17,141 nucleotides of DNA from Lentisalinibacter sp037382365. GTDB lineage: Bacteria; Pseudomonadota; Gammaproteobacteria; Steroidobacterales; Woeseiaceae. The notes below the pieces were generated by a model that saw nothing but the letters and a program-made list of their open reading frames with translations, had not been told where the DNA came from and did no database searches. Below, one piece after another: positions 13,341 to 17,141 of this stretch. Each line of letters starts with the position of its first letter. Within the stretch, counting starts at the first letter, position 1. The stretch covers positions 1 through 17,141 of the forward strand of contig JARRPZ010000100.1 in assembly GCA_037382365.1 (NCBI GenBank), in the 5' to 3' direction. Made by a program: the position numbers and the translations under genes.

Positions 13341-14915
13341 ATGATCCATCGGAGTAGTGTGGGGCTCATTTGTCTGCTTGCGCTGTCCGTATCGGTGTAC
13401 GCCGAGGACAAGCCGAATATCCTCGTAATCTGGGGAGACGACATCGGCTGGTCGAATCTGGGCGCCTACGCGCACGGCGTCATGGCGTATCCGACGCCGA
13501 ATATCGACAGCATCGCCGCCGAGGGCGCGATGTTCACCGATCACTACGCGCAACCGTCGTGCACGGCGGGCAGGGCCGCCTTCATCACGGGCCAGTATCC
13601 GATCCGTTCCGGCATGACCACTGTCGGGCAGCCGGGTGACTCCCTCGGCCTCCAGCCCGAATCGCCGACGCTGGCGGAGGTGCTGAAGGCCCAGGGCTAC
13701 CGCAACGGCCACTTCGGCAAAAACCACCTGGGTGACCGGAACGAGCACCTGCCTACCGCCCACGGATTCGACGAGTTTTTCGGTAACCTCTACCACCTGA
13801 ACACCCAGGAGGAGGCCGAACAGCGCGACTACCAGAATTTCGCCAGGGAATATTCGGGTTCCCTCGAAGAATATGAGGAGAAGTTCGGGACCCGTGGCGT
13901 CATCCACTCGTTTGCCACCGACAAGATGGACAAGACCGAGCACCCGCGTTTCGGTGTGGTCGGCCGGCAGGTGATCACGGATACGGGGCCGCTGACGCAG
14001 GAGCGGATGAAGAACTTCGATCGGGAAGAGGTGATACCCCTCGCTCTGAAGTTCATGCGGGAGTCGGTCGAGGCCGACAAGCCCTTCTTCGTATGGCTGA
14101 ACACCAGCCGCATGCATCTGTATACGCGTGTCGACGACGACTGGCTTATGAAGGTCGAGAAGTACACCAGCGAGGTGGATTATTACGGCGCCGGCATGAT
14201 GCAGCACGACCGCGACGTCGGCGTCGTACTCGACGCTCTCGAGCAGATGGGTATCAAGGACAACACCATCGTGCTCTACTCGACGGACAACGGACCGGAG
14301 CACTCCTCCTGGCCGCACGGTGGCACGACGCCGTTCCGGGGCGAGAAGATGACGACCTACGAGGGCGGCGTGCGCGTGCCGATGATGGTGCGCTGGCCAG
14401 GAAAGATCCCGGCGGGCACGGCGCTGAACGGCATCCAGGGCCACCAGGACCTGTTCACGACCCTCGCGGCAGCGGCGGGAGTCGACAACGTCGCCGAGTG
14501 GGTCATGGAGGAGATGGACCAGTACATCGACGGCGTGAACAACCTGCCCTACTGGATGGGGAAGGCAGACAGGTCCGCCCGTGACCACATCTTCCACTAC
14601 TACGAGAGCAAGCTGACCGCCGTTCGCATGGGGCCGTGGAAGTTCCATTTCTCCACGAAGGAAGACTATTACGCGAATCTCGTGCCTCGTACCGTACCGC
14701 TCGTGTTCAACCTGCGCATGGATCCGTACGAGAGTTACGACAGCCCGGACGCCTACGGCCACCTGATGCAGAAGGTATCCTGGCTCATAGCGCCCATGGG
14801 CGAACTGATGGGGCAGCACCTGAAATCGCTGGCCGAATACCCGCCGGTGCAGGGCGGCAAGTCGTTCGACATGTCGAACGTCGTCGAAGAGTTCGTGAAC
14901 AAGGCGCGGCAGTAG
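13341..14915 (+). CDS. Secreted type I sulfatase (arylsulfatase family)
   Basis: 524 residues from ATG at 13341, with AGGAGG (13330-13335) 5 bases upstream. It hydrolyses sulfate esters in the periplasm or outside the cell. A signal peptide ends at VYA (residue 21). Active-site features are in order: calcium-binding D33-D34 in IWGDDIGWSN; CTAGR at residues 74-78, whose Cys74 would be converted to formylglycine; K127 and H129 in GKNHLGD; D316-N317 in STDNGPE; then GEKMTTYEGGVRVP. The length is typical. CTAGR is the C-x-A-x-R form of the signature, so a maturase (FGE or anaerobic anSME) must be encoded elsewhere; none is in this window. The C-terminal subdomain (about 420-524) is complete. It is divergent from the PpiC-like/HupE-like pair across a 266-base spacer. 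The natural substrate cannot be told from sequence. Confidence 0.95.
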   Translation: MIHRSSVGLICLLALSVSVYAEDKPNILVIWGDDIGWSNLGAYAHGVMAYPTPNIDSIAAEGAMFTDHYAQPSCTAGRAAFITGQYPIRSGMTTVGQPGDSLGLQPESPTLAEVLKAQGYRNGHFGKNHLGDRNEHLPTAHGFDEFFGNLYHLNTQEEAEQRDYQNFAREYSGSLEEYEEKFGTRGVIHSFATDKMDKTEHPRFGVVGRQVITDTGPLTQERMKNFDREEVIPLALKFMRESVEADKPFFVWLNTSRMHLYTRVDDDWLMKVEKYTSEVDYYGAGMMQHDRDVGVVLDALEQMGIKDNTIVLYSTDNGPEHSSWPHGGTTPFRGEKMTTYEGGVRVPMMVRWPGKIPAGTALNGIQGHQDLFTTLAAAAGVDNVAEWVMEEMDQYIDGVNNLPYWMGKADRSARDHIFHYYESKLTAVRMGPWKFHFSTKEDYYANLVPRTVPLVFNLRMDPYESYDSPDAYGHLMQKVSWLIAPMGELMGQHLKSLAEYPPVQGGKSFDMSNVVEEFVNKARQ

Positions 14916-14932
14916 GGATTGCGAACCGCACG

Positions 14933-14958
14933 GTAAACGGTTAGACGAACGTAAACGG
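14933..14958 (+). repeat. Short direct repeat GTAAACGG after the sulfatase gene
   Basis: GTAAACGG occurs at 14933-14940 and again at 14951-14958, an 18-base period, each copy shortly after a CGAAC. It lies in the 165-base spacer before the DUF900 gene. It could be a small regulator site pair or chance. I see no terminator with a T-run in this spacer. Confidence 0.35.
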
Positions 14959-15080
14959 GCAATCGTGGCGGCCGACCTTCGCTCGTGCAGCGGGGGCCGG
15001 CCGCTCGCCCTTATGTCCTGACGGCTGCGCCGTTTTGGCCAGTCTGCTATCGTCCACTGGCGGCGATCTGCGGAGGCCCC

Positions 15081-16406
15081 ATGAACCCGAGATATCTTCT
15101 TTTGTCGATCTGTGCCGTGCTGCTGGCGGGCTGCGGCGGCACGCCCGCGAATCAGGTTCTCCTGATGCCCGCCCCGGACGTCTACGAGGAGGGCAACATC
15201 GACCCGTTCGTGGACAACGACCCCATCAGCGCGGGCGGCGAGCCCCGTATGCTGTACGCGACCGACAGGCAGCCCGCCGGCCCCGACGACAAGTTCGATT
15301 ACTACAGCGATGCGCGTGCCAACGCATTGCGGGTCGGTGAGGCGCGGATCAAGCTGGGTCTCGACGAGACCATTACCTGGGAAGAGGCGCGGCGCATTTC
15401 GCTCCTGAAGAATCGCACCGAGGACTATCCGCTGGAGGTCGCCGAGGTCGTCGAATACGGGCCGCTGGCCCGCACGGTGCGTCCGCTGGACGACAACATC
15501 GAGCCCCGGCCCGAACCCGGGGATCGCTTCGCCCGGGAGATCGACGAGCGGCTCGCCCGCTCGGCCAACAAGGACGTCTTCATCTACGTCCACGGCTACA
15601 AGGTCACGTTCGAGAACCCGATCCTGGTCGCGTCCGAACTCTGGCACTTTCTGGGCTATCAGGGTGCCTTCATCGCCTACTCCTGGCCCTCCACGACGCG
15701 CCGGGTCGCCTATATGTCGGACCTTGACGATGCCGCCAATTCGGCCCGCAGCCTCCGCGGCCTGATACTGCATATCGCCGAGAACACGAATGCCGAGCGC
15801 ATCCATGTGCTCGGCTACAGTGCCGGGACGCGCGTCGTCAGCCGCATGCTGGCGGATCTCGGCATGTACGGGTTCCTGATGGACAAGGACGAGATCGAAC
15901 GCCGGGTGCGGCTGGGCAACGTGATCCTGGTCGGCAGCGACGTCGACCGGGGTATCCTCGGCGGCTACCTGGTGGATGGCGCCCTGCGCATCCCGGATGC
16001 GCTTACCATCTATCAGTCGGCGCAGGACAAGGCCCTCGGCATGTCCCGGCTCGTCTTCGGCAAGAGCCGGTCCGGCGAGGCGTTCGACCCGTCGGTGACC
16101 GTCGGGCCGAACGCACGGCGTTTCTTCGAGGAACATCCGGAACTCAGGATTATCGACGTCACCAACGCGGAGGGTGGCACGGCCGGGAACGGTCACGGCT
16201 ACTTCCGTTCCAGTCCCTGGGTGAGCAGCGATGTCCTGATGACCCTGCTCTACGACCTGCCGCCGGAGGAACGGGGCCTGGAGCGGCGCGACGAGGGCGG
16301 CATCCCGACCTGGGTGTTCCCGCCAGACTATATCGAGCGTCTGCGCGTGGCACTGGCCAAGGCCAATCCGGCGCTCGCCGGGTCCGCAGACGCGTCGGCG
16401 CCCTGA
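15081..16406 (+). CDS. Lipoprotein alpha/beta hydrolase, DUF900 (esterase/lipase-like) family
   Basis: 441 residues from ATG at 15081, with GGAGG (15072-15076) 4 bases upstream; the frame is open from 14985 but the signal peptide begins at 15081. A lipobox LLAGC (Cys18, followed by Gly) predicts a lipid-anchored protein, probably in the outer membrane. The DUF900 core starts near residue 165: KDVFIYVHGYKVTFENP (oxyanion side), AYSWPS, then the nucleophile elbow GYSAGTR with Ser247. Candidate acid D287 lies in VGSDVDRG and candidate His372 in GHGYF, completing a Ser-Asp-His triad. The first 150 residues (LYATDRQPAG and a charged region) resemble the N-terminus of the same family. The substrate is unknown; esterase or lipase activity is the family expectation, not shown. 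It stands alone between the sulfatase and a convergent symporter. Confidence 0.88.
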   Translation: MNPRYLLLSICAVLLAGCGGTPANQVLLMPAPDVYEEGNIDPFVDNDPISAGGEPRMLYATDRQPAGPDDKFDYYSDARANALRVGEARIKLGLDETITWEEARRISLLKNRTEDYPLEVAEVVEYGPLARTVRPLDDNIEPRPEPGDRFAREIDERLARSANKDVFIYVHGYKVTFENPILVASELWHFLGYQGAFIAYSWPSTTRRVAYMSDLDDAANSARSLRGLILHIAENTNAERIHVLGYSAGTRVVSRMLADLGMYGFLMDKDEIERRVRLGNVILVGSDVDRGILGGYLVDGALRIPDALTIYQSAQDKALGMSRLVFGKSRSGEAFDPSVTVGPNARRFFEEHPELRIIDVTNAEGGTAGNGHGYFRSSPWVSSDVLMTLLYDLPPEERGLERRDEGGIPTWVFPPDYIERLRVALAKANPALAGSADASAP

Positions 16407-16438
16407 CCGGCACCAGGGCCGGCGCTGACCGCCGGTCA
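16404..16438. repeat. Inverted repeat spanning the stop of the DUF900 gene
   Basis: TGACCGG (16404-16410, starting with the TGA stop) and CCGGTCA (16432-16438) form a perfect 7-bp stem around a 21-base GC-rich loop, in the 37-base gap between convergent genes. The position suggests a bidirectional terminator, but there is no T-run on either side, so it is only a candidate. Confidence 0.35.
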
Positions 16439-16443
16439 CGGGC

Positions 16444-17141
16444 TCAGGCGCGGCGCAGGGCGCGCAGCCAGACCGGCGTAACGAGGGTGCCTGCGCTCAC
16501 GAGCCCGATGCCCACCCACACGGGTGCGCTCTGCAGGAGCAACAGGCCGATCCCGGTCAGCCAGGCATAGACGCTGAATGCGCAGGCCGCCAGGGCCACC
16601 AGGTCATCTCGCAGGGCATCGGCGCCGGCACCGGGGTCCTCGCCCGCGGCGGTCGCGGTACGCTGCCACCAGCCCGGCGGCCGCACCCGCCGGTAGAAGG
16701 CCACCAGCTTCTCGGGACGAGTTGCCGGCGCGAGGAAGGCGGTCGCCACCACGACCACGAGAGACGTGCCGGACATGACGCCGAGCCGTATCCACTCTTC
16801 GTCGGTGGCGTAGATCAGCAACGGCGCGATGACGAGAGAGGTGACGATCGCCCCGATCTCGCTCCACAGGTTGACGCGCTCCCACAGCCATCGCAGTACC
16901 AGCACGGCGCCGGTACCGGCGCCGAACAGGAGCGATATCTGCCATGCGGTTCGGATGGATCCGATGTTCGTCATGATCGCGAGGGCGATGCCGACTATCA
17001 CGAGCGTGGACAGCCGGGCGACGAGCACGAGTTCGCGAGGGCCGGCTTCACGTCGCTGCAGGCGTTCCACCCAGATGCCCTTGTAGAGATCGTTGCTCCA
17101 GTAACTCGCGCCCCAGTTGAGATGGGTATCCAGGGTGGAGG
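16444..17141 (-). CDS. Sodium:solute symporter (SSS family), C-terminal part (5' end beyond window)
   Basis: About 232 codons are visible, open to the right edge, with a TGA stop at 16444; the GTG at 17070 is an internal valine. The first visible residues, STLDTHLNWGASYWSNDLY, match the helix-8 region of SSS transporters, where Ser/Thr side chains form the sodium site. About six further hydrophobic helices follow (for example LSTLVIVGIALAIM, SEIGAIVTSLVIAPLLIYA and GTSLVVVVATAFLAP), with a charged cytoplasmic loop after the fourth (FYRRVRPPGWWQR). SSS proteins couple sodium entry to uptake of sugars, amino acids, organic acids or other solutes; this fragment does not reveal which. It is convergent with the DUF900 gene. 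Confidence 0.88.
   Translation of the reverse strand, partial: STLDTHLNWGASYWSNDLYKGIWVERLQRREAGPRELVLVARLSTLVIVGIALAIMTNIGSIRTAWQISLLFGAGTGAVLVLRWLWERVNLWSEIGAIVTSLVIAPLLIYATDEEWIRLGVMSGTSLVVVVATAFLAPATRPEKLVAFYRRVRPPGWWQRTATAAGEDPGAGADALRDDLVALAACAFSVYAWLTGIGLLLLQSAPVWVGIGLVSAGTLVTPVWLRALRRA

Noticed and set aside
13314..16439. 1041-codon minus-strand open frame as a real protein
   Set aside because: It lies fully antisense to two convincing genes with motifs, signal peptides and ribosome sites. Its translation shows no recognisable domain and has the composition of a codon-bias shadow.

Overview
The window reads as a GC-rich, Gram-negative chromosome segment, most likely from a gammaproteobacterium. 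This is inferred from the MlaA lipoprotein, a tripartite RND efflux operon, several lipobox-bearing lipoproteins and strong Shine-Dalgarno sites. The catabolic flavour (periplasmic sulfatase, solute symporter) would fit an aquatic or marine organism, but the sequence alone cannot name one. There is no rRNA, tRNA, CRISPR array, insertion sequence or phage gene that I can see.

Layout, left to right. (1) The C-terminal part of an FMN/iron-sulfur glutamate-synthase-like protein enters from the left edge (+), followed by an exported phospholipase D/cardiolipin-synthase-like protein (+) that ends at a strong GC-rich hairpin. (2) On the minus strand, pyrB has a good sigma70-like promoter. It is followed downstream by an outer-membrane 'neuromedin U/MetA-pathway' type gene broken by a frame disruption close behind its signal peptide. 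(3) Divergent from pyrB is a compact operon for an RND efflux pump: outer-membrane factor, periplasmic adaptor and inner-membrane permease, then a small TerB-like protein. (4) mlaA (+) has its own promoter and runs convergently into a minus-strand pair: a membrane-anchored PpiC-type prolyl isomerase and a HupE/UreJ-like membrane protein. At the junction of that pair the end of the first gene and the start of the second both appear to be missing. (5) Divergent from that pair is a secreted type I sulfatase (+), then a lipoprotein alpha/beta hydrolase of the DUF900 type (+), which converges on a sodium:solute symporter (-) running off the right edge.

Functionally this is mostly cell-envelope biology: phospholipid and outer-membrane lipid handling (PLD, MlaA), export of toxic compounds (RND pump), periplasmic folding and sulfate-ester hydrolysis (PpiC-like, sulfatase), and uptake (symporter). 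Pyrimidine synthesis (pyrB) and a glutamate-synthase-like oxidoreductase are also present.

The most striking structural signals are the two coding disruptions about 9 kb apart, both on the minus strand. In each, family-like sequence stops in one frame and resumes in another, with an expected piece absent. They are either genuine gene decay or assembly/sequence loss. I do not see a convincing new multi-gene system. The nearest candidate is the divergent sulfatase / PpiC-like / HupE-like cluster.
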